64,000 nt of DNA. Source: Zoogloeaceae bacterium. GTDB taxonomy: Bacteria > Pseudomonadota > Gammaproteobacteria > Burkholderiales > Rhodocyclaceae. A program made the position numbers and the translations under genes. Location of the stretch: assembly GCA_024235635.1 (NCBI GenBank), contig JACKMA010000009.1, positions 62,001 to 126,000 on the forward strand, written 5' to 3'. The stretch's first letter is position 1, and each line of letters starts with the position of its first letter. Below the pieces are notes generated by a model, which worked only from the letters and a program-made list of their open reading frames with translations, had not been told where the DNA came from and ran no database searches. Below, in pieces: positions 1-8,655 of this stretch.

Positions 1-440
1 GTCGCCAGCGACGAGATCTCGAGGAACACGAACAGATTGAAGGCGTCGCCGGTCAGCAGGATGCCGAGCAGGCCCGACAGGCACAGCATCATCATCGCGT
101 AGAAGAGATAATGCTCCTCCGCACGGACTTCCGAACTGACGCCACGGCGGCAGTAGGGCATCACGAACACGCCGATCAGCGACACGATGAAGGCAACGAA
201 GGCGTTGGCGGCGTCGACCCGGTATTCGATACCGAGCGGCGGCGGCCAATTGCCGATGGCGTAAGAGATCACGCCTTCCGAGACGGCGCGTGCGAGCAGC
301 GGCAACGCGATCGCCAGCGTCGCGATGCTCGCCAGCGTCGCCACCAGCCAGCTCGGGAACGAGCGTCGCAGCAATACGATAATCGGCGCCGCAAGCAGCG
401 GCACCACCACCAGCAGGATGGGAAGATGTTGGCTCAGCAA
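1..440 (-). CDS. mrpD: Mrp/Mbh-type cation:proton antiporter subunit D (partial; C-terminus off the left end)
   Basis: About 146 codons of the N-terminus are visible. The translation is hydrophobic (first residues LLSQHLPILLVVPLLAAPI), with four or more membrane segments, the stretch EEHYLFYAMMM and then TGDAFNLFVFLEI. This is the NuoL/M/N-related fold of MrpD/MnhD, a proton-pumping subunit of a membrane Na+/H+ antiporter. An in-frame TGA upstream leaves TTG at 440 as the first usable start, 4 bases after the mrpC stop, so translation is probably coupled. It is the seventh gene of the operon that begins at 2905. The rest of the protein lies outside the window, so its proton-path residues cannot be checked. 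Confidence 0.85.
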   Translation of the reverse strand, partial: MLSQHLPILLVVVPLLAAPIIVLLRRSFPSWLVATLASIATLAIALPLLARAVSEGVISYAIGNWPPPLGIEYRVDAANAFVAFIVSLIGVFVMPYCRRGVSSEVRAEEHYLFYAMMMLCLSGLLGILLTGDAFNLFVFLEISSLA

Positions 441-444
441 GGTC

Positions 445-822
445 TCAGCTACGATCTCTGGATTTCAGTTCATCGTCTGCATCGAGCCCGAGGATTTCCT
501 CCTCCTCGATACTGCCGTAGGCTTCCTTGATCCGAACCACCAGGGCAAGGCCGAGCGCAAGGGTGGCGACACCGACGACGATCGCCGTCAGGATCAGCAC
601 GTGCGGCAACGGGTTCGAATAGACTTCGAAGCCTTCGCCGACGATCGGTGCGACGCCGCCGATCAGCTTTCCGGGCGAGATGTAGAGCAGATAGACGGCG
701 GTCTGGAAAAGTCCCAAACCGATCAGTTTCTTGATCAGATTGCTTCGGGCGATGACGATGAACAGGCCCACCATCAGCAGCAGAATCGTGACGAAGTAGG
801 CGTAATGGCCGGCGAAGGTCAC
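445..822 (-). CDS. mrpC: Antiporter subunit C (NuoK/MnhC-like)
   Basis: This 125-residue protein has three membrane segments at about 9-27, 33-50 and 73-96, the layout of MrpC/MnhC, which is related to complex I NuoK. It contains the typical NLIKKLIGLGLFQTAVYLLY stretch and then a periplasmic loop. The C-terminal tail is acidic (EEEEILGLDADDE) and somewhat longer than in minimal family members. The ATG at 822 overlaps the mrpB stop (ATGA), which indicates translational coupling. It acts in the inner membrane as part of the Mrp/Mbh ion-translocating module. Confidence 0.88.
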   Translation of the reverse strand: MTFAGHYAYFVTILLLMVGLFIVIARSNLIKKLIGLGLFQTAVYLLYISPGKLIGGVAPIVGEGFEVYSNPLPHVLILTAIVVGVATLALGLALVVRIKEAYGSIEEEEILGLDADDELKSRDRS

Positions 823-1256
823 GACCCCTCCCCGCCCGCGTCGCGACGACGGCCCGCGAACACGTAAAAGATCTTCAGCATCACTGCCGAGACCGTAATC
901 GCGACACCGGCCTCGACCCAGAAGATGCCACGGTGCTGGCCATGGACCGGGTCGTGGTCCAGCACGAAATAATCCAGGTAGTTGCCGCCGAGCAGCAAGC
1001 CGGCAATGCCGACGCCAGCGTACACCAGCACTCCGATCGCGATCATCGCTTCGACCAGAACGTCGGGCACCACTTCCCGAGCGCTCGGCAGCCCGTAGAT
1101 CAGCCCGTAGAAGATCACCGCGGCAGCGATGATGACACCGGCCTGGAAGCCACCACCCGGTCCGAAATCACCGTGAAACTGGACGTACGAGGCAAACATC
1201 ACCGCGAACGGGATCAGCAGCTTGGCGAGTACGCGGAGGATCACGTCGAGCCTCAC
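819..1256 (-). CDS. mrpB: Antiporter subunit B (MnhB/MbhF-like)
   Basis: This 145-residue membrane protein has the MnhB signature FHGDFGPGGGFQAGVI near residue 30 and four membrane segments. A longer reading frame continues upstream, but the GTG at 1256 overlaps the stop of the preceding gene (GTGA) and gives the normal family length, so I chose it. The family forms part of the Na+/H+ antiporter membrane arm. The 3' end overlaps mrpC by 4 bases. Conserved motif, length and context make this assignment secure. Confidence 0.88.
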   Translation of the reverse strand: MRLDVILRVLAKLLIPFAVMFASYVQFHGDFGPGGGFQAGVIIAAAVIFYGLIYGLPSAREVVPDVLVEAMIAIGVLVYAGVGIAGLLLGGNYLDYFVLDHDPVHGQHRGIFWVEAGVAITVSAVMLKIFYVFAGRRRDAGGEGS

Positions 1257-1801
1257 TTGCCCCCCTCCCGACCGTCGTCCCGGTCGTCGAACTTCTGCCT
1301 GGGCCGCCGCCGCCGCAGCAGTGCGATGACACCGATGCCGGCGGTGAACACCACTGTTGTCTCGCCCAGCGTGTCGAAGCCGCGATAGCTCGCGAGTACC
1401 GCAGTGACGACATTCGGCACGCCGGTCTTGACCGGCCCTTCGTTGAGGTAGCTCGGCGCGACGTGTTGATGGATCGGCGCCTGCGGGTCCGAGAAGGCGG
1501 GCAGCCCGAGGGTGCCATAGACCAGCATGCCACCGGTCACGACGACGACGAACAACGGCAGCCACGGCTTGTGGATCGGCTTCGACTCCGTGCCACCGGT
1601 GAGATGAATCGCGCCGAGCAGCAGCACCGTCGAAATTCCTGCACCGACGGCGGCCTCGGTCATCGCGACGTCGACGGCGTCGAGCACGACCAGCAGCGTG
1701 GCCATCAGAAAACTGTAAATGCCCGAAAGCAGCACGACGCCGAACAGGTTGCGTTGCCGCGCAATCCCGATCGCGGCAGCCCCCATCAGGCTCAGCAGCA
1801 C
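1253..1801 (-). CDS. Fused MbhD-MbhE-like subunit (MrpA C-terminal domain equivalent)
   Basis: In at least 182 residues the protein combines a DUF4040/MbhD half (segments such as NLFGVVLLSGIYSFLMATL, then DAVDVAMTEAAVG) and an MbhE half (HQHVAPSYLNEGPVKTGVPN, then a final membrane segment). In classical Mrp operons these domains form the C-terminus of the large MrpA; here they are a separate small gene, as in Mbh/Mbx-type modules. The first canonical start is GTG at 1801, which has no Shine-Dalgarno. A well-placed AAGGAG (1833-1838) points instead to an in-frame ATC at 1823-1825 that would add eight residues (ILTTLTAV). The 3' end overlaps mrpB. Confidence 0.82.
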   Translation of the reverse strand: MLLSLMGAAAIGIARQRNLFGVVLLSGIYSFLMATLLVVLDAVDVAMTEAAVGAGISTVLLLGAIHLTGGTESKPIHKPWLPLFVVVVTGGMLVYGTLGLPAFSDPQAPIHQHVAPSYLNEGPVKTGVPNVVTAVLASYRGFDTLGETTVVFTAGIGVIALLRRRRPRQKFDDRDDGREGGK

Positions 1802-1809
1802 GACGGCGG

Positions 1810-2142
1810 TCAGCGTGGTGAGGATGACGGTTCTCCTTCGTCGTCGGCCAGCAGAGGTTCGGCGCCACGCGCCAGGGCTGCGTTCGCCAGCGCGTGCGAC
1901 GCGGTCGGCGACGTGAAGAAGATCAGCAGCCCGAGAATGATCAGCTTGAGCGAGGCCAGCGTGAAACCGGACTGCAGGATCAGGCCGACGATGATCAGTC
2001 CGGCACCGAGTGTGTCGATCACGCTGGCCGCGTGCATGCGAGTGAAGAAATCCGGCATTCGCAGCATGCCGACCGCGCCGATCACGCAGAAGACGCCGCC
2101 GGCGCTCACCAGGAGCCAGGTCAGGATGTCGAGCACGATCAC
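1810..2142 (-). CDS. mrpG: Antiporter subunit G
   Basis: This 110-residue protein begins MIVLDILTWLLVSAGGVFCVIGAVG and continues with LRMPDFFTRMHAASVIDTLG, the hallmark of MrpG/MnhG/MbhC. Three membrane segments are followed by a charged cytoplasmic tail (LADDEGEPSSSPR). It is a small accessory subunit of the antiporter module. The start overlaps the mrpF stop by 4 bases. Its final codons carry the possible ribosome binding site for the next gene. Confidence 0.9.
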   Translation of the reverse strand: MIVLDILTWLLVSAGGVFCVIGAVGMLRMPDFFTRMHAASVIDTLGAGLIIVGLILQSGFTLASLKLIILGLLIFFTSPTASHALANAALARGAEPLLADDEGEPSSSPR

Positions 2143-2426
2143 CGGCGTTCGCCCTCCGTACCTCCGGGTTCCCCCAGATCGCCGTAGCGGAAGAACTTCT
2201 GCAGGGCGATCGTGCCGATCACGTTGAGGAAGCCGTAGACCAGCGCTAGATCGACGAATTCGGGGCGGCCCGAGATGAACTGGAATATCGCCAGCAACAT
2301 CATCGTCGCGGTGCCGACGGCGTTGCCTGCCAGCGCGCGATCGAAGACCGTGGGTCCCTGAAACGCCCGCACCAGTGCGAGCGCCAGCGTCACCAGCAGT
2401 GCCAGCACGACCGCGACGTAGATCAT
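2139..2426 (-). CDS. mrpF: Antiporter subunit F
   Basis: This 95-residue protein has three membrane segments and the family motif GPTVFDRALAGNAVGT near residues 24-39, typical of MrpF/MnhF/MbhB. It is a small membrane subunit of the cation:proton antiporter complex. The ATG at 2426 overlaps the mrpE stop (ATGA), and its own stop overlaps the mrpG start, so the E-F-G block is tightly coupled. Confidence 0.9.
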   Translation of the reverse strand: MIYVAVVLALLVTLALALVRAFQGPTVFDRALAGNAVGTATMMLLAIFQFISGRPEFVDLALVYGFLNVIGTIALQKFFRYGDLGEPGGTEGERR

Positions 2427-2905
2427 GACAGACCCTCGAAGGCGGTCACGCGGCGGTCCATGTCACCATCGGCAACGCCTTGCGCACCTTCCCTGGTCAG
2501 CGCATGGACGAGGATCTCGTCGCCCGAGATCGCCACCGAGATCGTTCCCGGCGTCAGGGTGATCGAGTTCGCGTAGGTGACCTGTCCCACCGGCGTCTTC
2601 TGCGTGGTCTTGACGCGCACCATGGTCGGGCTGATCGGCAACGCCGGACTGACGATGATGCGGCTGACATCCCAGGCAGACTTGACGATCTCCTTCAGCA
2701 GCCAGGGCCAATACGTGAACGCGTTCTTGCCGAGGTGGATCGGATGGCCTTCGTGGTCCATCACGTCCATGCGGTGCGCGAACCACAGCACCGCGCCGGC
2801 GGAGACCAGACCCATCGTCAATAGGAACGGCGTGAAGTAACCGGACATCACGACCCAGAACAGGAACAGGGTCGCGATCACGCTGATGGACCGGTATGGG
2901 CTCAT
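2423..2905 (-). CDS. mrpE: Antiporter subunit E
   Basis: This 160-residue protein has two N-terminal membrane segments (about 7-40) and the MrpE signature WPWLLKEIVKSAWDVSRIIV near residue 66. It ends in a cytoplasmic domain with TPVGQVTYANSITLTPGTIS and LVHALTREGA. It is the first gene of the operon, divergent from the IclR gene at 3164. The order E-F-G-(D/E domains)-B-C-D on this strand matches archaeal Mbh/Mbx-type modules rather than the A-to-G order of Gram-positive Mrp operons. Confidence 0.9.
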   Translation of the reverse strand: MSPYRSISVIATLFLFWVVMSGYFTPFLLTMGLVSAGAVLWFAHRMDVMDHEGHPIHLGKNAFTYWPWLLKEIVKSAWDVSRIIVSPALPISPTMVRVKTTQKTPVGQVTYANSITLTPGTISVAISGDEILVHALTREGAQGVADGDMDRRVTAFEGLS

Positions 2906-3106
2906 GTTTTCGTTGTAGTTGCTGGCTTGCCAGTATCACGCGCTTCGGCAGGTCGTTGGCCGCTGCCGCAAGCTCCCTCGGGTGCGTCACTATAGCCGCG
3001 TGACGGGCTTCGAACAACGCCGAATCGCCCCGGCAGCGCGCAGCGGACCCCGATTGCGGGTGACACCGGACGGCCATGACGGGCGCTCCCCGTTTGGCGG
3101 CATGGG

Positions 3107-3123
3107 ATTTCACTGTGCGAAAT
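3107..3123. promoter_or_regulatory. Inverted repeat upstream of the IclR gene (candidate operator)
   Basis: ATTTC (3107-3111) and GAAAT (3119-3123) form a perfect inverted repeat around 7 bases. It lies 40 bases before the ATG at 3164, between mrpE and the IclR gene. IclR-family dimers bind such short palindromes and often repress their own genes, so an autoregulatory operator is plausible but is inferred only from position and symmetry. Confidence 0.35.
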
Positions 3124-3163
3124 GCGCGTCCTCGGGTACCATGCGGCGGACGAGATTCCGTTC

Positions 3164-3940
3164 ATGAATGCGCCCGAACAAAAGAACTCCATCCAGGTCA
3201 TCGACCGCATGATGCGCCTGCTCGACGTGCTCTCCGAGCACGCCGATCCGGTGCCGCTGAAGCATCTTGCACTCGAAACCGGACTGCACCCCTCCACGGC
3301 CCATCGCATCCTTGCGGCGATGTCGAACAGCGGCTTCGTCGAGCGCGCCGAAAACGGCACCTATCGGCTTGGCATCCGCCTGCTGGAACTCGGCGCGCTG
3401 GTCAAGTCACGCATCTCGCTGCGCGAAACCGCGATGCAGGCGATGTTGCAACTGCACCAGACGACCGGCGAGAGCATCAACCTGGGCATTCGCGACGGCG
3501 ACGAGATCGTCTATGTCGAGCGCACCTCGAGCGGCCGGTCGGCAGTCCGCGTCGTGCACATCGTCGGCGCGCGGGCGCCGCTGCACGTCACCGCCACCGG
3601 CAAGCTGTTCCTGGCCGAAGACGGACCCCAACTGGTCAGGGAGTACGCTCGGCGCACGGGGCTGCCGCGGCTCACGCCGACGTCGATCGTCACACTCGAT
3701 GCACTCGAGAAGGAATTGGACAAGGTTCGTCGTCACGCCGTGGCGTACGACCTCGACGAGGTCGAGAACGGCGTGCGCTGCATTGCTGCCGGCATCCGCG
3801 ACGACAAGGGCAAGCTGGTTGCAGGACTGTCGCTGTCGACGCCGTCGGAACGTTTCAATCCAGATCTGGCGCGGGTGATCCGCGAGACCGCAGGTCAGAT
3901 CTCGCGTTCGCTAGGCTACGTGTCGGCCGTGCACGACTGA
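3164..3940 (+). CDS. IclR-family transcriptional regulator
   Basis: This 258-residue cytoplasmic DNA-binding protein has an N-terminal winged helix-turn-helix at about 9-70 (IDRMMRLLDVLSEHADPVPLK to ENGTYRLG). A C-terminal IclR effector domain follows (NLGIRDGDEIVYVER, then ATGKLFLAE). I chose ATG 3164 (MNAPEQKN) over the in-frame ATG 3122 because the earlier one falls inside an inverted repeat that looks like an operator. The gene is divergent from the antiporter operon. Its target and ligand are unknown; autoregulation is likely for the family. It is a different protein from the IclR regulator at 54796-55599. Confidence 0.88.
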   Translation: MNAPEQKNSIQVIDRMMRLLDVLSEHADPVPLKHLALETGLHPSTAHRILAAMSNSGFVERAENGTYRLGIRLLELGALVKSRISLRETAMQAMLQLHQTTGESINLGIRDGDEIVYVERTSSGRSAVRVVHIVGARAPLHVTATGKLFLAEDGPQLVREYARRTGLPRLTPTSIVTLDALEKELDKVRRHAVAYDLDEVENGVRCIAAGIRDDKGKLVAGLSLSTPSERFNPDLARVIRETAGQISRSLGYVSAVHD

Positions 3941-3971
3941 GTAAGGCGCGGCGGCCGATCACCGCGGCCCG

Positions 3972-4886
3972 TCACCCGGACGACTCCTGTCCGAGCGCGG
4001 CGCGCAACTCGACCGCGCCCGATTCGAGCCACTGCTTGATCCGGCGTGCATCGGCGGTTCGGGTATAGCGTCCGATCGAATCGAGCAGCACGAAGATCAT
4101 CGGCCGGCCCTGCATCCACGCCTGCATCACCAGGCAACGGCCGGCCTCGCGAATGTAGCCGGTCTTCGACAGGCTGATCCGCCAGTCCGGATTTCGCACC
4201 AAACCGTTGGTATTGCCGAAGCGGCGGAACTTGTGGCCGACCTTGACCTCGTGCGCTTCGGTCGTCGAGAACTCACGGATCAGCGGATAGCGGGCGGCCT
4301 TGGCCACCAGCCGGACCAGATCGCGTGCGCTGGAGACGTTGTCGGCGTGGAGCCCGGTACTATCGACGAAGCGGGTGTCCTGCAGTCCCATCTGGCGGGC
4401 CTTGGCGTTCATTGCCTTGACGAAAGCATTGATGCCGCCGGGGTATAGCCGGGCCAGCGCGGAAGCCGCCCGATTCTCCGACGACATCAGTGCCAGCCGC
4501 AGCATCTCTTCGCGACTGAGTCGCGTGCCGACCGGAAGCCGTGACCGACTTCCGCGCAGGCGATCGATGTCGGCATTGGTCACCGTGAGCGCTTCGGCGA
4601 GACTCTGGCTGCCGTCCAGCACCACCATCGCGGTCATCAGCTTGGTGATCGACGCGATCGGCACGACGTCGTCCGCATTGCGCTCGAGCAGCAACTCGCC
4701 CGATGCCTGATCGGCGAGCACGAAGGCTGCCGACTTCAGTTCCGGCGGATGCTGTGCGTCGATCGACCAAAGCCCCTTTTCGAGTCGCAGACCTACGCCC
4801 GGCGATGCGGCGTCGTCCGCCACTGCCGGCATCGATGCCAGCGCGGATGTCAGCATCAGGGCCTTGATCCATTGGGGAAATCGCAT
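3972..4886 (-). CDS. pbpG: D-alanyl-D-alanine endopeptidase (PBP7-like)
   Basis: This 304-residue penicillin-binding protein has all three active-site motifs: SITK at 79-82 (Ser79 nucleophile), SEN at 136-138 and KTG at 241-243. A signal peptide covers about residues 1-23 (cleavage near AVADD), so it works in the periplasm, cutting D-Ala-mDAP crosslinks in peptidoglycan. A frame extends upstream to 4937, but the ATG at 4886 has GGAGG nearby and begins the signal peptide. It lacks the C-terminal beta-rich domain of PBP5/6, which favours the PbpG subgroup. It is convergent with the IclR gene. Confidence 0.88.
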   Translation of the reverse strand: MRFPQWIKALMLTSALASMPAVADDAASPGVGLRLEKGLWSIDAQHPPELKSAAFVLADQASGELLLERNADDVVPIASITKLMTAMVVLDGSQSLAEALTVTNADIDRLRGSRSRLPVGTRLSREEMLRLALMSSENRAASALARLYPGGINAFVKAMNAKARQMGLQDTRFVDSTGLHADNVSSARDLVRLVAKAARYPLIREFSTTEAHEVKVGHKFRRFGNTNGLVRNPDWRISLSKTGYIREAGRCLVMQAWMQGRPMIFVLLDSIGRYTRTADARRIKQWLESGAVELRAALGQESSG

Positions 4887-5032
4887 TACCTGCCTCCGAG
4901 CAGATGTTGTCAGCATGCAGCCATCGGCGGCCACCATGCCATTGACGGCACATTGTGGCGAAAAATTAGGCCATTACACAAAACAGTTAATGTCGCGCCT
5001 GCAATCAGCCAGCCAACTGTGGGTTGGAAGCT

Positions 5033-6169
5033 TCAGCCGTCGCAGCGCAGGAAGCGGGCCACCTCGCGACGGCGCTCCATCGCGTCGCGGTAGCCGAGTT
5101 CCATCAAGGCACGGGTGTAACCCGATTCGAACAGCAGATAGGACAGGATCATCGAGCCGTTGCGCCGCGTCGCACCGACTCCGTGAAGCACCGCCCGCAG
5201 CACACGCGGCAGGGTCTGCCGGTAGCGCGCCGCGATCGATTCGAGCTTCCGCGACGGTGCGATCACCAGCGTCTCGATCGGCTTCAGGGCGATGCCCAAG
5301 GCCTCGCGCTTGTCCACGCTGATGCCGCCGACGGTGTCGTTGATCCGTTGCAGGCGCTCGAGGTCCACCTCGAGGCTGTCGAGGAAGATGCTCGACAGCG
5401 CGTGGCCGGCGATTTGCGCCGGAGACGGATAACGATCGGTACGCTGCCGCGGCTCGAGGCCGATCCGCCCGGCGCCGACGACCAAAATACGGTCCGCGCC
5501 GAGATGGATCGCCGGGCTGACCGGTGCCAGCTGGCGCATCGAACCGTCACCGAAGAACTCCCGGTGGATCTTGATTGCCGGGAACACGAACGGAATTGCA
5601 CTCGACGCCAGCAGGTGCTCGACGGTGATCGGTGAACGAACGCCGACGCGCTGCGTGCGCCGCCAACCCTCGACGCCGGTGCTAGCCTGGAAGAAGCTGA
5701 GGCTCTCGCCGGTGGCGTAGCCCGACGCGGTGACGCAGAGCGCATGCAGGTGTCCGCGGTCGATGTTGCGCTGGATGGCGTCGAAATCCAGTGCATTGAT
5801 CAGCAACTCGCGCAGCGGCTGATTGTCGAGCAACGACGCCGGGCTCTGCCGGATCATCCAGCCCAGCAGCAGGGCCGATCCCCACCGTAGGCCGGAGGCC
5901 AGAATCGACAGTCCATCCGATCGATAGACCTGGCCGACCGTAAAGTTGCGCCAGATCCAGGCGAGCCGACGAACCGCGGCGTCGAAGTTGTCGCTGAACA
6001 CCCCCAGTGCCGCAGCATTGACCGCACCGGCCGAGGTGCCGCACAGGATCGGGAACGGGTTGCCGTTGCCGCGACCGCGAATTTCACGGATCGCGGTCAG
6101 CACGCCGACCTGATAGGCCGCGCGCGCACCGCCACCGGTCAGCACCAGGGCCGCTTTTCCGTCCGCCAA
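5033..6169 (-). CDS. Patatin-like phospholipase family protein
   Basis: This 378-residue serine hydrolase has a Ser-Asp dyad. The oxyanion-hole motif TGGGARAAYQ lies at 11-20, the nucleophile motif GTSAG at 44-48 (Ser46), and the catalytic Asp in GDGS at 207-210. No signal peptide is visible, so it is probably cytoplasmic or membrane-associated. The family hydrolyses acyl chains from lipids; the substrate cannot be predicted. The start codon is TTG at 6169, supported by GGGAGGG just upstream. It is a single gene in the same direction as maeB and pbpG. Confidence 0.85.
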   Translation of the reverse strand: MADGKAALVLTGGGARAAYQVGVLTAIREIRGRGNGNPFPILCGTSAGAVNAAALGVFSDNFDAAVRRLAWIWRNFTVGQVYRSDGLSILASGLRWGSALLLGWMIRQSPASLLDNQPLRELLINALDFDAIQRNIDRGHLHALCVTASGYATGESLSFFQASTGVEGWRRTQRVGVRSPITVEHLLASSAIPFVFPAIKIHREFFGDGSMRQLAPVSPAIHLGADRILVVGAGRIGLEPRQRTDRYPSPAQIAGHALSSIFLDSLEVDLERLQRINDTVGGISVDKREALGIALKPIETLVIAPSRKLESIAARYRQTLPRVLRAVLHGVGATRRNGSMILSYLLFESGYTRALMELGYRDAMERRREVARFLRCDG

Positions 6170-6256
6170 TGTTCCCTCCCGACGATCAGCGGCAAGCTTA
6201 CCGGGCGGCGGCCGATCGCGCAGCTGTCTTGTCGTCGCCAGCCGCCGCGAGCGAAG

Positions 6257-8548
6257 TCAGGTTGCTCTTTTCTCCGCGTCGTCCTGGCCGGCCTCGACCA
6301 CGGTCAGCGCCGTCATGTTGACGATCCGCCGCACCGTCGCACTGGCGGTCAGGATATGGACGGGCTTGGCGGCGCCGAGCAGAATGGGCCCGACCGTCAT
6401 GCCCTCTCCCGACGCAGTCTTCAACAGGTTGTATGAGATGTTGGCGGCATCCAGGGTCGGGAAGATCAGCAGGTTGGCATCCTCCCGCATCCGTGCATTC
6501 GGGAAGATCTGCTTGCGCAGACCGGCATCGAGCGCGGCGTCGCCGTGCATCTCGCCCTCGACATCCAGATCCGGGTGGTCGTTGTGGAGCATCACCAGTG
6601 CCCGACGCATCTTTTCAGCGGTCGGCGAATCTTCGGATCCAAAGGACGAATGCGACAGCAGTGCGACCTTCGGCGTCACGCCGAAGCCGCGCATCTCCGC
6701 CGCCGCCAACACCGTCATTTCGACGATCTGCTCCGGTGTCGGATCGTAGTTGACGTAGGTGTCGCACAGGAACAGCGTGCGGCCCGGCACGATCAGGATG
6801 TTCATCGTGTAGAAATTGCGCACGCTGCGCTTCCGCCCGAGCACGGTCTCGATGAACTTGAGATGCACCTGGTGCATGCCGAAGGTGCCGCAGATCAGGC
6901 CGTCACCGTAGCCAAAATGCAGCAGCAGCGCGCCGATCAGGGTCGAACGCCGGCGAGTCTCGCGCTTCGCATACTCGACCGAAATCCCCTTGCGTTCGGT
7001 CAGCCGGTGGTAGTGGGTCCACAATTCGCGATAGCGTGAGTCGGAATCGGGATTGACCAGATCGAAGTCCGTTTCCGGCTTCATCCGCAGGCCGAAGCGC
7101 TCGATGTTGGTCGCCACCACGGCAGGCCGGCCGATCAGGACCGGACGGGCGATCCCCTCGTCGAGCACGGTCTGCACCGCCCGCAGCACCCGCTCGGACT
7201 CGCCCTCGGCGAAAATGATGCGCTTCGGCGCCTTCTTTGCGGCGGCGAACACCGGCTTCATGATCAGGCCGGAATGCCAGATGAAGTTGTTGAGCTGGCT
7301 GCGATACACCTCCATGTCGTCGATCGGGCGCGTGGCCACGCCGGAGTCCATGCCGGCCTGTGCCACTGCCGGCGCGATCTTGACGATCAGGCGCGGGTCG
7401 AACGGCCGCGGAATGATGTATTCGGCGCCGAAGCCGGAGACCTTTTCGCCATAGGCCAGCGCCACGATGTCGCTCTGTTCGGCCCGCGCCAGCTCGGCGA
7501 TCGCCTTGACCGCCGCCAGTTTCATCTCGTCGGTGATCGTCGTCGCGCCGACATCGAGCGCACCGCGAAAGATGAACGGGAAGCACAGTACGTTGTTCAC
7601 CTGGTTCGGATAGTCGGAACGCCCGGTCGCGATGATCGCGTCGTCGCGCACCGCCTTGACGTCCTCGGGCAGGATCTCCGGGTTGGGATTGGCGAGCGCC
7701 AGAATCAGCGGCTTCGCCGCCATCTTCGCCACCATCTCCTGCTTCAGCACACCACCGGCCGACAGGCCGAGAAAGACGTCGGCGCCGTCGATGATCTCCG
7801 CCAGTTTGCGCGCCTCGGTCTGCTTGGCGTAGCGCGCCTTGATCGGATCCATCAGGGTGGTTCGCCCTTCGTACACCACGCCCTCGATGTCGGACACCCA
7901 GATGTTCTCGACCGGGATGCCGAGCATCACCAGCAGGTCGAGGCAGGCCAGTGCGGCGGCACCGGCGCCGGAGGTTACGACCTTGACTTCCGAGAGCCGC
8001 TTGCCGACCAGGTGCAGGCCGTTGAGCACAGCGGCGCCGACGACGATCGCGGTACCGTGCTGATCGTCGTGGAACACCGGAATGTTCATTCGCTCGCGCA
8101 GCCGGGACTCGATGTAGAAGCATTCCGGCGCCTTGATGTCCTCGAGGTTGATGCCGCCGAAGGTCGGCTCCAGCGAGGCGATGGTCTCGATCAGCTTGTC
8201 CGGGTCGGGCTGGTCGATTTCCAGGTCGAAGACGTCGATGCCGGCGAACTTCTTGAACAGCACGCCCTTGCCTTCCATCACCGGCTTCGACGCCAGCGCA
8301 CCGATGTTGCCCAGTCCGAGCACGGCCGTGCCGTTGGTGACCACCGCGATCAGGTTCGAGCGCGACGTCAGTTCCGCCGCCTGGGCCGGATCCGCGACGA
8401 TCGCATCGCACGCCGCAGCGACGCCGGGCGAATAGGCCAGCGACAGATCCTGTTGGTTGGTGAGCGCCTTGGTCGGCGAAATCGCGATCTTGCCGGGGCG
8501 GGGATGGCGGTGGTATTCGAGGGCGGCATCGCGAATTCGGTCATCCAT
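6257..8548 (-). CDS. maeB: NADP-dependent malic enzyme with phosphotransacetylase-like domain
   Basis: This 763-residue MaeB-type protein decarboxylates malate to pyruvate with reduction of NADP+. The malic enzyme domain (about 1-430) shows SPGVAAAC, FHDDQHGTAIVVGAA and the nucleotide-binding VVTSGAGAAALACLDLL. The C-terminal 330 residues resemble phosphate acetyltransferase (FAEGESERVLRAVQ, then TFGMHQVHLKFIETVLG) and are regulatory in known homologues. ATG 8548 has GGAGAG upstream. It is divergent from pckG across a 358-base region with repeated motifs, fitting coordinated control of the malate/pyruvate/PEP node. Confidence 0.93.
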   Translation of the reverse strand: MDDRIRDAALEYHRHPRPGKIAISPTKALTNQQDLSLAYSPGVAAACDAIVADPAQAAELTSRSNLIAVVTNGTAVLGLGNIGALASKPVMEGKGVLFKKFAGIDVFDLEIDQPDPDKLIETIASLEPTFGGINLEDIKAPECFYIESRLRERMNIPVFHDDQHGTAIVVGAAVLNGLHLVGKRLSEVKVVTSGAGAAALACLDLLVMLGIPVENIWVSDIEGVVYEGRTTLMDPIKARYAKQTEARKLAEIIDGADVFLGLSAGGVLKQEMVAKMAAKPLILALANPNPEILPEDVKAVRDDAIIATGRSDYPNQVNNVLCFPFIFRGALDVGATTITDEMKLAAVKAIAELARAEQSDIVALAYGEKVSGFGAEYIIPRPFDPRLIVKIAPAVAQAGMDSGVATRPIDDMEVYRSQLNNFIWHSGLIMKPVFAAAKKAPKRIIFAEGESERVLRAVQTVLDEGIARPVLIGRPAVVATNIERFGLRMKPETDFDLVNPDSDSRYRELWTHYHRLTERKGISVEYAKRETRRRSTLIGALLLHFGYGDGLICGTFGMHQVHLKFIETVLGRKRSVRNFYTMNILIVPGRTLFLCDTYVNYDPTPEQIVEMTVLAAAEMRGFGVTPKVALLSHSSFGSEDSPTAEKMRRALVMLHNDHPDLDVEGEMHGDAALDAGLRKQIFPNARMREDANLLIFPTLDAANISYNLLKTASGEGMTVGPILLGAAKPVHILTASATVRRIVNMTALTVVEAGQDDAEKRAT

Positions 8549-8655
8549 GGACAGTCTCTCTCCAAAACGGTTTGCGGGTCCCGGCGCCAGAAGGACCCCA
8601 TCAGGGTTTCACCCTATTGCCAATCGCCGCCAGTGGCGCGGGCGGCAGGCGTATC

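Noticed and set aside
4887..5032. AT-rich stretch upstream of pbpG as a promoter
   Set aside because: It probably contains the promoter, but no -35/-10 pair with acceptable spacing could be fixed.
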